DNA from: Clostridiales bacterium UBA6386
Lineage (GTDB): Bacteria > Bacillota > Clostridia > Oscillospirales > Oscillospiraceae
Length of the DNA: 64,000 nt
Reading direction: 5' to 3'
NCBI GenBank assembly: GCA_002437585.1
Contig: DJQM01000003.1
Location: forward strand, 14,567 to 78,566
How positions within the stretch are numbered: position 1 is the stretch's first letter; every line of letters starts with the position of its first letter. Both the position numbers and the translations under genes were made by a program. Below are positions 53,739 through 63,499 of the stretch, in pieces. A model generated the notes under the pieces. The model saw only the letters and a program-made list of their open reading frames with translations, had not been told where the DNA came from and ran no database searches.

Positions 53739-54803
53739 ATGAGGAAGAATACTGCAATAAGTCTTTTTTCGGGTGCTGGCGGGCTGGATGTAGGATTTGA
53801 GCGAGCAGGATTTGATACAGTATTTGCTAATGAATTTGACCATGATGCGGCAGAAGCCTGGCGGATAAATCGACCAGGTAAGAGTTGTGTAATGGTTGAG
53901 GGAGACATTAATGATCACATTCAGGATGTTTCTGTGCTGAAAGGAGTTGACATTGTCTTTGGAGGCCCCCCGTGTCAGGGCTTTTCCGTTGCTGGAAAAA
54001 TGAATCCGAATGATGTACGCTCGCAATTGGTATGGAGTTTTTTGAATGTGGTAGATTTAACCTGTCCAAAAGTATTTATCATGGAGAATGTAGCGGCACT
54101 CGGCACACTTGAAAAATGGAAGAGTGTTCGGGAAAATTTTTTGAATAGAGGACGGTCGTTGGGGTATGATATGTCATTTCGCATACATCATACACCGGAC
54201 TATGGTGTTCCAGAAAACAGGGACAGGGTAATCTTTATTGGAGTTCAAAACGATATTGGTTCAACCAGTCTGTTTTATAAAGAACTCGAAAAGTATTCTT
54301 CAAGGCATCCAAAGACTGTCAGAGAAGTTTTGACATCGGTTGGAAAATATGGTACGGAAGACAACCCCCAAACATGTACGGCAAGGGTAACATTGGCATC
54401 TCGTCCAGTTATGCGCCGCTCACCTTACGCCGGTATGCTGGTCAACGGTGCAGGCAGACCAATTGATTTAGATGGAATAGCACCTACATTGCCTGCTTCA
54501 ATGGGCGGAAATAAGACACCGATTGTGGATGAAGGGGCACTGTATGACAATTCAATACCAAATTGGTTCCAGGTATATCATGCAAAGCTATTGAATGGAA
54601 GTGCAGATCCCAAATCCGAACAAGTTCCAAATACGATTCGTAGACTTACGATCAAAGAATGTGCAGCAATACAGACGTTTCCGGATGGATATCTGTTCAG
54701 CGGGCAAAAGACAAAGCAATACAAACAGATTGGAAATGCAGTACCTTGCTTGTTTGCGGAAGCAGTTGCCTGCGCTGTCCGTGATGCCTATTTTGAGGAG
54801 TGA
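53739..54803 (+). CDS. DNA (cytosine-5) methyltransferase of a type II R-M system
   Basis: The 354-residue protein has the C5 methyltransferase motifs in order: I (LFSGAGGLDVGFERAG), IV (GGPPCQGFSVAG), VI (FIMENVAAL), VIII (NRDRVIFIGV) and X (QIGNAVP). The target-recognition region is ~190-300. The gene is AT-rich compared with flanking core genes, and its codons differ (frequent AT-ending codons), so it was probably acquired by transfer. It is followed after 5 bases by the endonuclease gene. Confidence 0.93.
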   Translation: MRKNTAISLFSGAGGLDVGFERAGFDTVFANEFDHDAAEAWRINRPGKSCVMVEGDINDHIQDVSVLKGVDIVFGGPPCQGFSVAGKMNPNDVRSQLVWSFLNVVDLTCPKVFIMENVAALGTLEKWKSVRENFLNRGRSLGYDMSFRIHHTPDYGVPENRDRVIFIGVQNDIGSTSLFYKELEKYSSRHPKTVREVLTSVGKYGTEDNPQTCTARVTLASRPVMRRSPYAGMLVNGAGRPIDLDGIAPTLPASMGGNKTPIVDEGALYDNSIPNWFQVYHAKLLNGSADPKSEQVPNTIRRLTIKECAAIQTFPDGYLFSGQKTKQYKQIGNAVPCLFAEAVACAVRDAYFEE

Positions 54804-54808
54804 ACAAT

Positions 54809-55915
54809 ATGGCGATTGATATTGATCGATCTGAAGCAATGAAGTTATTGAATGATTCGTATTTATCCTGCACAAAAACCTTAGTAAATGAGTGCTGCAT
54901 AAAGAGCTGCATCGATTTCGTTATGCAAGGTAAAAACTGCTTAACGTACCGATATATTATGTTTACTGCGTTATTGGCAAAGGCTGTAAACGAATCGGTT
55001 GATATTCTGTCGTTGCAGGCGGGAGACCATTCAGCGGGAGCGTATGACGCAAGATCACTTGCGTCCAAAGTCGTCTTTCAATTTCAAAAAACAATGCTTG
55101 GCAATATTCTTGATGGGGCGAATAGTGATCCATTGGTAAATAAACCGGGCCGTTTTCTTAGGTTAAGTAAAAGTAATCCTGCTGCGGGCGGAGACCCTCA
55201 AAAGGCACTGAATATTCTCTGTGATGATTTGCCGAATGTGCAAACCTCCAAAGAGTCTAAGAAGTGTGTGGATTACATCATTTCTAAGCTAATTATCGAA
55301 AGAAATCATCGCAATAGTCAGCAAAAACACTTTGATGATTCTGCAAACAATATGGGTATATTCCATGTACATGAATTCTTAAGTAAATTGCTCGACCAAG
55401 GTTTTGGCGGTGCCGCGCTTGTCCTTGTGACAACCGCATTATATCATTTGCAGTATGCCGAAGAGTTATATCGCATTTGTGCGCACCCTGTGAACCAGGC
55501 CGGGACATCTGGACGGCAGTTCAGTGACCTTGATGTTTTTAGAGACAGTCTGCCTTTTTTGGGAACAGAATTAAAGGATAAGCCATTTACTGCGTCAGAT
55601 GTAGATCATGCTGCTGAGACTGCTTTTCGTGCGGGTGTACCTGGGCTGCTGTTTGTTGCCGGGCGTCAGTCTGATTTTGCGTCGCAACCACCAACATATT
55701 TTTCAAATGCTCGTGAAAAATATGCTAGAAAGGGAATGTATGTCGGAGTAACATCCGTTGATTCGCTTATGGATATCGTCTTAGCAAGTCATGTGGATGT
55801 GAATACTACACATTTGATGGGAGTGATACGGAAAACGTCAGAAGAAATTGGTGCATTGGAAGCTCAAATGTGGATTTACAAATACATGGAGGAAGGTCAC
55901 CAAGAAATTGAATAG
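54809..55915 (+). CDS. Probable type II restriction endonuclease (SacI-like)
   Basis: The 368-residue protein follows the methyltransferase and is equally AT-rich. Its N-terminal half (YRYIMFTALLAKAVNESVDI; AYDARSLASKVV; VNKPGRFLRL) recalls SacI-family endonucleases, from memory and without alignment. An Asp/Glu-x-Lys nuclease core is not obvious. The ATG at 54809 follows GAGGAG by 8 bases; a GTG at 54800 overlapping the methyltransferase stop is less likely. If the family call holds, the site may be GAGCTC or similar. Confidence 0.7.
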   Translation: MAIDIDRSEAMKLLNDSYLSCTKTLVNECCIKSCIDFVMQGKNCLTYRYIMFTALLAKAVNESVDILSLQAGDHSAGAYDARSLASKVVFQFQKTMLGNILDGANSDPLVNKPGRFLRLSKSNPAAGGDPQKALNILCDDLPNVQTSKESKKCVDYIISKLIIERNHRNSQQKHFDDSANNMGIFHVHEFLSKLLDQGFGGAALVLVTTALYHLQYAEELYRICAHPVNQAGTSGRQFSDLDVFRDSLPFLGTELKDKPFTASDVDHAAETAFRAGVPGLLFVAGRQSDFASQPPTYFSNAREKYARKGMYVGVTSVDSLMDIVLASHVDVNTTHLMGVIRKTSEEIGALEAQMWIYKYMEEGHQEIE

Positions 55916-55928
55916 TAGTCTAAACGGG

Positions 55929-55957
55929 TTGACAGTATCCTCTGATTGACATATAAT
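55929..55957 (+). promoter_or_regulatory. Consensus promoter of the Mrp-type gene
   Basis: Perfect TTGACA (55929-55934) and TATAAT (55952-55957) with a 17-bp spacer. Confidence 0.85.
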
Positions 55958-56013
55958 GGCTGAAGTGTTGGGAAACATAAGTAACGTATTTTGTGTTTTA
56001 AGGAGAGAATCAT

Positions 56014-56838
56014 ATGAGTTCTTGTAGTGGAGATTGTTCCAGCTGCGGCAGCACCTCCTGTGGTGAGCGCACCGCGGAGAGTCTGCTGGCGCAGCTGAAT
56101 CCTAAGGCAAAGGTCAAAAAGGTTATCGCCGTGGTGTCCGGCAAGGGCGGCGTGGGCAAGTCCACCGTTACCGCCATGCTGGCGGTAGCCATGGCTCGGC
56201 AGGGCAAGCGGACGGCTGTCCTGGACGCGGACATCACCGGCCCTTCCGCCCCCACTGCCTTTGGTGTGGATGAGTGCCAGGGAGCCAGCGAGGACGGGCT
56301 GTACCCGGCTCTGACCCGTACCGGCATTCAGGTCATGTCCATCAATCTGCTGCTGGACAACCCGGCAGACCCGGTGGTCTGGCGGGGGCCGGTGATCGCC
56401 GGGGCGGTGAAACAGTTCTGGACGGATGTGATCTGGGAGGACGTGGACTATATGTTCGTGGACATGCCTCCCGGAACCGGCGACGTGCCGCTGACGGTCT
56501 TCCAGAGCCTGCCCATTGACGGCGTGGTCATTGTGACCACCCCTCAGGATCTGGTGTCCATGATCGTTGCCAAGGCCGTGAAGATGGCGAACATGATGCA
56601 CGTTCCCGTGCTGGGCTTTGTGGAAAATTATTCTTATCTTCTGTGCCCGGACTGCGGCAAGAAGATCAACGTTTTTGGCAAGTCTCACTTAGACGAGATC
56701 GCTGAAAAGTTCGGCCTTCCCGTTCTGGCACGGCTGCCCATCGACCCGGCGGTGGCCGAGGCCTACGACAACGGTCAGATGGAGACTGTGAACACCGACG
56801 GCGTGGACGGCGTCATTCAGGCGGTTCTCAAGGTCTGA
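56014..56838 (+). CDS. Mrp/NBP35-type P-loop ATPase (Fe-S carrier)
   Basis: The 274-residue protein has a deviant Walker A (SGKGGVGKST), the DADITGPS switch, MPPGTGD and a CxxC in LLCPDCGKK that holds a bridging Fe-S cluster at the dimer interface. A Cys-rich N-terminus (CSGDCSSCGSTSCG) resembles NBP35. The class carries Fe-S clusters to target proteins. Strong promoter and AAGGAGAG site. Confidence 0.93.
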   Translation: MSSCSGDCSSCGSTSCGERTAESLLAQLNPKAKVKKVIAVVSGKGGVGKSTVTAMLAVAMARQGKRTAVLDADITGPSAPTAFGVDECQGASEDGLYPALTRTGIQVMSINLLLDNPADPVVWRGPVIAGAVKQFWTDVIWEDVDYMFVDMPPGTGDVPLTVFQSLPIDGVVIVTTPQDLVSMIVAKAVKMANMMHVPVLGFVENYSYLLCPDCGKKINVFGKSHLDEIAEKFGLPVLARLPIDPAVAEAYDNGQMETVNTDGVDGVIQAVLKV

Positions 56839-56845
56839 AACCGGA

Positions 56846-56873
56846 AAAAGCTCAGCGTTTGCTGGGCTTTTTC
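56846..56873 (+). terminator. Terminator of the Mrp-type gene
   Basis: AAAAGCTCAGC / GCTGGGCTTTTT hairpin with one G-U pair and a T run. Confidence 0.8.
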
Positions 56874-56974
56874 TAATAATCCGGACAATTTTACATAGAT
56901 TTTACAATTGCTGGAAGGACGAGTTTACAGGGAAATGATAGGGTGATAGAAATATGAACGGGAGGAATTTTCCT

Positions 56975-57640
56975 ATGATATACTGTGTAGAGGATGACAA
57001 CGCGATTCGGGATCTGATGCTCTATACCCTGGGGGCTTCCGGTTTTCATGCACAGGGCTTTTCGGACAGCACCGGCTTCTGGCAGGCCATGTCCGAGGAA
57101 AAGCCGGAGCTGATCCTGCTGGACATTATGCTCCCCGGGGAGGACGGCATTACCATCCTGAAAAAACTCCGGGCAGCCGCGGCAACCGCCAATATTCCCA
57201 TTATTATGGCCACCGCCAAAGGCAGCGAATTTGACAAGGTCATCGGCCTGGACACAGGGGCCGATGATTATCTTGTCAAGCCCTTCGGCATGATGGAGAT
57301 GATCGCCAGAATCAAAGCGGTTATGCGCCGCACAGCCCCTAAGACCAGCCAAGTGCTGACCTGCGGAGAGATTGCCCTGGACGAGACCCGGCACATTGTC
57401 ACCGTCAGCGGAAAACAGGTGGTGCTGACCCTGAAGGAGTATGAGCTTCTCAAGCTTCTTATGGAGAACGCCGGCCAGGTGTTCACCCGGGATATTCTGC
57501 TGTCGAGAATCTGGGGTCAGGATTACCTGGGGGAGACCCGGACCGTGGATGTGCACATCGGAACGCTGCGTACCAAGCTGGCCAAGGGCGGTGAGCGAAT
57601 CGAGACCGTCCGTGGCGTAGGATATAAAATGGTGGAGTGA
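56975..57640 (+). CDS. OmpR-family response regulator
   Basis: The ~221-residue protein has a receiver domain (VEDDN, phospho-acceptor in LLDIMLPGEDG, Lys in LVKPFG) and a winged-helix output domain ending VRGVGYKMVE. The ATG at 56975 is preferred because GGGAGG lies 9 bases upstream; the ATG at 56954 lies before that site. The kinase gene begins at the base after its stop codon. Confidence 0.92.
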   Translation: MIYCVEDDNAIRDLMLYTLGASGFHAQGFSDSTGFWQAMSEEKPELILLDIMLPGEDGITILKKLRAAAATANIPIIMATAKGSEFDKVIGLDTGADDYLVKPFGMMEMIARIKAVMRRTAPKTSQVLTCGEIALDETRHIVTVSGKQVVLTLKEYELLKLLMENAGQVFTRDILLSRIWGQDYLGETRTVDVHIGTLRTKLAKGGERIETVRGVGYKMVE

Positions 57641-58993
57641 ATGAACAAAAAGATTTTCCACGCCATTTTAATGGTAGCTTTGACCGTATTTCTGGCCAGT
57701 CTCATGTTCATCATGGGCATTACCTACGACTATTTTACCCAGCTTCAGCGAAATCAGCTCCGGGCGGAAACCCAGCTGGCGGCCAAAGGCGTCAGCGTAT
57801 CCGGAAAGGCTTATTTTGCGGATTTGCAGTTCAACGGTTACCGTGTAACCTGGATTGCACCGGATGGAACTGTGCTCTATGACAGCCAGGCGGATAATAC
57901 ACAGATGGAGAACCATCTGGCTCGGGAGGAGGTAAAGGAGGCTTTTGCCAGCGGCTACGGCGAAAGCAGCCGCTATTCCAGCACCTTGGCAGATCAGCAG
58001 CTTTATGCTGCCCAGCAGCTGGATGACGGCACTGTTCTGCGGCTTTCCATTGTACAGATGTCCATGTGGATGCTGCTTCTGAGCTTTGCCAGGCCTATCT
58101 GCATTGTGGTCTGCATTGCCCTGGTGCTGTCCATGCTGCTGGCTTCCAGCCTGGCTCGGCGAATCGTAGAGCCCGTCAATGAGATCGACCTGGACGAGCC
58201 GGAGCGTTACTATGGTCAGCCGGAGTATGCGGAGGTGGAGCCACTGCTTCGGCGGATCGCCAGTCAGCAGGAGCAGCTGAAACGGGACAATGCCCAGATT
58301 GAGAAGGCCTCGCTCATCCGCCAGGAGTTTACGGCGAACGTATCTCACGAGCTGAAAACCCCTCTGCATGCCATTTCCGGCTACGCCGAGCTTCTGGAAA
58401 ACGGGATGGTGCGGACGGAAGACATAAAGCCCTTTGCCGGGAAAATTCGGGCGGAGTCTGCCCGGATGGCCAGATTGGTGGAGGACATCATTGATCTGAC
58501 CAAGCTGGACAATGGCGGTGCGGAAATGACCTGGGAGGACTGCGATCTGTACCGGATCGCGGAAAATGCCATGGACAGCCTGATGACCACCGCCGAGGCG
58601 GAGAAAGTGACGCTGATTCTGTCCGGCAGTCACGCTGTGGTCTACGGCGTGCCTCAGCAGCTGTACAGCATTGTCTACAATCTCTGCGACAACGCCATCA
58701 AGTATCACAAGGCAAACGGCAAGGTCTGGATCCGGGTAAACCAGGACGCTTCTGGGGTTACCCTGCAGGTTCAGGACAACGGCATCGGCATTCCTGAGGA
58801 CTGCCAGGATCGGATTTTCGAGCGGTTCTATCGGGTGGATAAAAGCCGTTCAAAGGCCGCCGGGGGGACGGGACTGGGTCTTTCCATCGTCAAGCATGCG
58901 GTTTTGATTCACAAGGCCAATATCCGAGTGCGCAGCAAGCTGGGTCTTGGATCGGAATTTACGGTTTTCTTTCCCAATCAAAAAGAAAAATAA
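57641..58993 (+). CDS. Sensor histidine kinase (PhoR/WalK-like)
   Basis: The 450-residue protein has two TM helices (~10-30 and ~145-168) enclosing an extracellular domain, then the phospho-acceptor NVSHELKTPLHAISG, an N-box (NLCDNAIKYH), the G1 box (VQDNGIGIP) and GTGLGLSIVKHAV. It is the partner of the regulator at 56975-57640. The signal is unknown; the layout is like PhoR-type kinases. Confidence 0.92.
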   Translation: MNKKIFHAILMVALTVFLASLMFIMGITYDYFTQLQRNQLRAETQLAAKGVSVSGKAYFADLQFNGYRVTWIAPDGTVLYDSQADNTQMENHLAREEVKEAFASGYGESSRYSSTLADQQLYAAQQLDDGTVLRLSIVQMSMWMLLLSFARPICIVVCIALVLSMLLASSLARRIVEPVNEIDLDEPERYYGQPEYAEVEPLLRRIASQQEQLKRDNAQIEKASLIRQEFTANVSHELKTPLHAISGYAELLENGMVRTEDIKPFAGKIRAESARMARLVEDIIDLTKLDNGGAEMTWEDCDLYRIAENAMDSLMTTAEAEKVTLILSGSHAVVYGVPQQLYSIVYNLCDNAIKYHKANGKVWIRVNQDASGVTLQVQDNGIGIPEDCQDRIFERFYRVDKSRSKAAGGTGLGLSIVKHAVLIHKANIRVRSKLGLGSEFTVFFPNQKEK

Positions 58994-59070
58994 CGGAATA
59001 CAGTAGATTTCTTCCGAGAAATGTGCTATAATGCCCCCCAGTGACTGAAATTACAAAGGGGAGAGCATCG

Positions 59071-60231
59071 TTGGACAATCAGCAGGAAGCCCGGAAGGAT
59101 ATCGGGCTTCAGACGAAGGACTATTGGTATGACCTGCCGGAAGAGCTGATCGCGCAGACCCCTCTGCAAAAGCGCGACACCTCCCGGCTTATGGTTTTGG
59201 ATCGGAAAACCGGAGAAATTTCCCACCGTCATTTCTATGACGTGCTGGATTATCTGCATCCAGGGGACTGCCTGGTGATGAACGATTCCAGGGTGCTCCC
59301 GGCCCGCCTTCTGGGCCATCGGCCCACCGGTGGCGCGGTGGAGGTGCTGCTGCTGCGGGATCTGGGAGGGGGCTGCTGGGAATGCCTGTGCAAGCCCGGC
59401 AAAAAAATGCAGCCGGGAAACACGGTCAGCTTCGGAAACGGGGAGCTGACCGCTGTCGTCAAGGAAGTCCGCGACGACGGCAACCGGGTGGTGGAATTTC
59501 ACTACGAGGGCATTTTTCTGGAGGTGCTGGAGCGGCTGGGAAAGATGCCCCTGCCGCCTTATATCAAGGCGGAGCTTGCCGATCAGGAGCGGTACCAGAC
59601 GGTTTACTCCCGTGAGGTCGGCTCCGCCGCGGCACCTACCGCTGGGCTGCATTTTACGAAAGAACTATTGGAGAAAATCCGGGAAAAGGGTGTTAATGAG
59701 GCCTTTGTAACCCTTCATGTGGGTCTTGGTACCTTCCGGCCGGTGAAGACGGACAAGATTCTGGAGCACCATATGCACTCGGAGCTGTGCATGATGAATG
59801 AGAAGACCGCCGCCCTTCTGAATGAGACCCGGCAAAGCGGCGGACGGATCCTCTGCGTGGGCACCACCTCCTGCCGGACGCTGGAGTCTCTGGTGCAGCC
59901 CGACGGGTCTTTCCGGGCAGGCTCCAGATGGACGGATATTTTCATCTATCCTGGCTATCAGTTCCGTGCTATGGATGGGCTGATTACCAATTTCCACCTG
60001 CCGGAGAGCACCCTGGTGATGCTGGTTTCTGCCTTCGCCGGCCGGGAGCATGTGCTGAATGCCTATCAAATCGCCGTTCAGGAAAAGTACCGCTTTTTCA
60101 GCTTCGGAGACGCGATGTTTATTGGAGTCGGGATATCCGAAAACGGCGATAGTGGCAAAAAGCCAGTAATTTCAAGCGTTTCGGGGGATTCGACCGTACC
60201 GAACGGCGAGAACGACAAGGCCGACCGGTAA
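59071..60231 (+). CDS. queA: S-adenosylmethionine:tRNA ribosyltransferase-isomerase QueA
   Basis: The 386-residue protein carries the QueA landmarks [33 protein letters not shown] broken over the fold, and [12 protein letters not shown]. It makes epoxyqueuosine in tRNA. The TTG at 59071 is preferred because AAAGGGGAG precedes it and the -10 TATAAT (59027-59032) would start transcription almost at the GTG at 59041. Most QueA proteins stop within a few residues of FGDAMFI; this one carries about 34 extra residues of low-complexity polar sequence, just before the integrated element. Confidence 0.93.
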   Translation: MDNQQEARKDIGLQTKDYWYDLPEELIAQTPLQKRDTSRLMVLDRKTGEISHRHFYDVLDYLHPGDCLVMNDSRVLPARLLGHRPTGGAVEVLLLRDLGGGCWECLCKPGKKMQPGNTVSFGNGELTAVVKEVRDDGNRVVEFHYEGIFLEVLERLGKMPLPPYIKAELADQERYQTVYSREVGSAAAPTAGLHFTKELLEKIREKGVNEAFVTLHVGLGTFRPVKTDKILEHHMHSELCMMNEKTAALLNETRQSGGRILCVGTTSCRTLESLVQPDGSFRAGSRWTDIFIYPGYQFRAMDGLITNFHLPESTLVMLVSAFAGREHVLNAYQIAVQEKYRFFSFGDAMFIGVGISENGDSGKKPVISSVSGDSTVPNGENDKADR

Positions 60232-60336
60232 TGAAATGCACGTCCCGACTCCGCAACATCGAGGGTATGTGTATGAAATTGACCAACTTTTTTCTGCATA
60301 GAAACCGAATATTTGCTGCATATCTGCGGATATGAG

Positions 60337-60370
60337 GAAGCCCCGGCCGATCTGGTCGGGGCTTCTTTTT
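60337..60370 (+). terminator. Terminator between queA and the integrated element
   Basis: GAAGCCCCGGCC / GGTCGGGGCTTC stem followed by TTTTT. Its T run overlaps the stop codon of the leftward recombinase gene. Confidence 0.8.
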
Positions 60371-62074
60371 ATAACTTGTATTTGAACCGATGAACCGTGC
60401 CGTTTCGGAACGTGATAGCGGTGATTTTTCCGTTCGTCGCCTCCACCTCCTGCACGATACTCAGAACAAAGTCTCGAATTGCTGTGGGTTCGAGCGTGCG
60501 GACGAGCTTCTCATAGTCGACACTGGTGTCTTCGATCAGCTTGTTGACCATGATGAAGTAGCTGGCTTTCTTCAGAAAGTCTGAACTGTCTTCGCTACTT
60601 GAAAGACCGGTCGCAGCAAGCTCTGTAATCCGTTTATCTGTCTCCGCAAGCTGACGCTCGATATTGGGGTGCGTTCGACAATGAAATCCTTCTCTGGCAT
60701 CGCCTCGTCGTCGTACAGGAAAAGCGTATTCAGGCGAGAGAGAGCCGTCTCCAGCTTCCGCTTTCGCGCCTTCAGGTTGTCCATGTCCCGCCCTTCGCCG
60801 CTGGATGAGGTGAAAGCATACTGTGGCCGATACTCGACTGCTTCGCCCGCCGCTGCGAATGCGGTGAGGAGCTGCTGAACCGCTTCGGAATTGATACTCT
60901 CGACTGACTTGAATGTCTCGCCACGCAGCAATTTACGCTCCAGAACATCCGGTTGTATGTCAGCTGCGCTGTTGTGAGCTGCTCGGATGATGTTGGCGGC
61001 GTAATTCAGGACAAAGGAGCCGACCGCAAGGTCCGAGATGTACTTGTTGGTGCAGGTCGTTCCCTTGCGACGTCGACTGGCGCAGGCATACTGAGAAGGG
61101 CAGAAGCCATTCGCTCTGCGCTTATCTGCCGAAGCCGACATATTCGACCCGCAGATGCCGCACCGCATCAGACCACTGAAGATGTGGGTATGCTTTCTGG
61201 CATATGACTTGCCCGGAGTCGGTGTCCCGCGCCTGTTTCGCATGAGCAGGAACTTGATGCGGTAGAATTGATCCTCGCTCAAGATAGGCTCGTGATGACG
61301 CTCGACGCAGACCCACTCGCTCTCGTCACGTCTCTCGATGCCCTTGCCGTCCGAATGGACGTTGTAAACGTACTGACCGATGTACCACGGGTTCGTAAGA
61401 ATGACATGAATCGAGGTCGGCGTCCACGCGAAGCCGCGCCGCGTCTTTATGCCGGCGTCATTGAGCCACTTGACGACATACAGAAGCGATTGATGCTCCT
61501 CGTATCGACGCACATAGCCCGCTTCCGTCTCGTCCAGCAGGAACGAGGCGGCTTCCTTATCCCAACGATAGCCGTATGGGACGCGGCCGCCGTTCCACTG
61601 ACCGTTACCAGCTCGTGACAGCATAACGGCTGTGACACGCTCGGAAGTCTGCTTACGCTCGAACTGCGCGAAGACCATGATGATTTGAAGCATCGCTTCG
61701 CCCATCGCTGTCGAGGTGTCGAACTGTTCGTTCTTGCTGACGAAGGCAACGCCGAGACGCTTCAACTCCTCGCTCATGGTGGCGAAGTCGATGATGTTAC
61801 GGCTGATACGGTCAATCTTCCAGACCAGCAGGTGCGAGAACTCACCAGTACGGATGCGATCCATCATAGCCTGATAATCTGGCCGGTCTGTGTTCTTAGC
61901 AGAATAGCCGGGGTCGGTGAAGACGACGTAGTCGTTGATGCCGAGAACCATCTGGCAGTACGAAATCAGTTCACGCTCCTGCACTTTCAGAGAGTCCTTG
62001 TCAACCTGCCAGTGGGTCGACACGCGAATGTATATTGCTACCTTGATGGCGGATAGTTTGTCGCGAATGGACAT
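60369..62074 (-). pseudogene. Large serine recombinase with a C-terminal frameshift
   Basis: The protein has an N-terminal resolvase domain with the catalytic Ser in YIRVSTHWQ, then a Recombinase domain (AGNGQWNGGRVPYGYRWDK) and a zinc-ribbon domain (MRCGICG ... CASRRRKGTTC). After the coiled-coil start (LKARKRKLETALSRL) the frame breaks near 60660-60670 and ends at 60572. The next frame continues ERQLAETDKRITELAATG and runs to a stop at 60369. Removing 2 bases in an ATAT stretch (60661-60664) restores 567 codons. The ATG at 62074 follows GGAGG. It would integrate a mobile element; it may be damaged, or the indel may be a sequencing error. Confidence 0.82.
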
Positions 62075-62101
62075 AAGAAGGCCTCCGTTTGAGAAATTAT
62101 A

Positions 62102-62186
62102 GGACAGTCCGCGGACAGTCCTATGGAAAGTCTGATGATTTTCCGCGGTAACCGTCACCGTCACCTACACCGTCACCGTCACCGTA
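62102..62186. repeat. Short tandem repeats upstream of the recombinase gene
   Basis: GGACAGTCC occurs twice (62102-62110 and 62113-62121), and a run of CACCGT hexamers lies at 62151-62186 (ACCGTCACCGTCACC, then CACCGTCACCGTCACCG). They sit between the recombinase and the nuclease-like gene and could be protein-binding or recombination sites. Confidence 0.55.
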
Positions 62187-62277
62187 TCTATACAGAAAGA
62201 TAATATAAGGGCGAGGCGTCGCTGCGCGAGCCCCGCCCAAAAGTGATTTTGCTCAGTACATTCCTTCGACTGGATGC

Positions 62278-63497
62278 CTAAACATCCACATCAGATTTTG
62301 CAACAGAGAGAGCGAACTGCTCTGCTGCGGAGACGAACGCGATTTCTCCGGAAAGAACCTTGTCAATGTCAGCGTAGTAGAACCCGGCCTCGTACCATAC
62401 GGAGGAGTTTTGCAGCGACGCAAGTCTACGAAAGGCTTGTACGCCTCAAGGAAGGGCTCTGCCTCAAAGGAGAAGACTCCGGCTCGTTCTAAAGCTGCTT
62501 TGATACGACCTGGCATGATGTAGAGATCCGCATGTCCACCGGAGATGCTGAATGTGAGCAGAGCAAACGAACGACCATCTGGCGTGGCGAGCTGGATGGT
62601 TAGCTCAGTAGGCATGATTTTGACGGACAGGCCGGTAGCGGACTCCAGCGTGTAAATCAACTCCGTGATTTCGTCCGGATCGTATCCACCATTTTCGGAG
62701 AACCGATTGATGAACTCGCTACGCGATAGGATTGGCCCACTGACATACTTCCATTTGCGGGGCACTTCGACAGCCGGGGAAAACGGAACGGCTCGGCGCT
62801 CCACGATGGATGTCTTTGTCAAGAGGTAGGGGATGACAATGGTTTCGTCTCCGCACTCATAGACTTCAATCTCGGCCAAGGCGAGGTTGAACGACATCGA
62901 GGTGTTGTCGTTCAAGAAGTCGGCAAGCTGCTGTACGCTAGTTCTGATGCCGTCGCCGATGATAAGCAGCAGGAAAGAGGCGTTTTCAAGATTGACGTTC
63001 AAACTGTCTATGAGAGACCTTTCATCCGAAAAAGATAGGAGTCCCTTCGCTGCCATCAGGTCAATGACCCGGTGCGCTTGACCGCTCTTGCGGTAGGTAT
63101 AGTTGTATGCGATTTCGTCCAACTTGGCAGCGTCCCATTTCTGAAGCTCCTTTGCATAGTCGATGATCTGGGCAACGACAGTGCGGCGAGCCTCCTGATT
63201 GCGGTACAGTTTTGTCTCGACGATAACGATACCACCATTCGGGGTGATGTAGAGGTTGTCGATGTATCCCTGCATCTCGCCGGAGCCAACAGGAACCTCA
63301 CGACCGATGCAGATGAGGTCGTGGTATTCTGGGGAAACGTCGGCAGCTGGTATCATTGCGGGGTTATTCTCCAGCAGCTCCTGAAGCCATGCCTCGTTGA
63401 AATTGCCAGACATGAACGGTGTGCGCGTCAATGGTGAAGCCGAACCGTTCGCACCGATGCGGAATGCACTCCTGTGAGTGCGCTCACCGTAGATCAT
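62278..63497 (-). pseudogene. PD-(D/E)XK nuclease-like protein with a C-terminal frameshift
   Basis: The N-terminal ~130 residues show a likely PD-(D/E)XK core: YIDNLYITPNGGIVIVETK (Asp, then E-x-K) followed by a helix with RRTVVAQIIDYAKEL. The rest is of unknown fold. Near 62420 the frame breaks: the unshifted frame gives an unlikely Ser/Pro-rich tail, while the neighbouring frame reads SLQNSSVWYEAGFYYADIDK and stops cleanly at 62278. One base appears to be missing near 62418-62421. The ATG at 63497 follows AGGAGAAATAACC and lies 2 bases after the Xre gene, so the two are one operon. It may be a defence or element-maintenance nuclease. Confidence 0.72.
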
Positions 63498-63499
63498 GG

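Noticed and set aside
62102..62186. CRISPR array
   Set aside because: The repeat units are 6-9 bp without spacers of uniform length; no CRISPR repeat-spacer pattern was found anywhere in the window.
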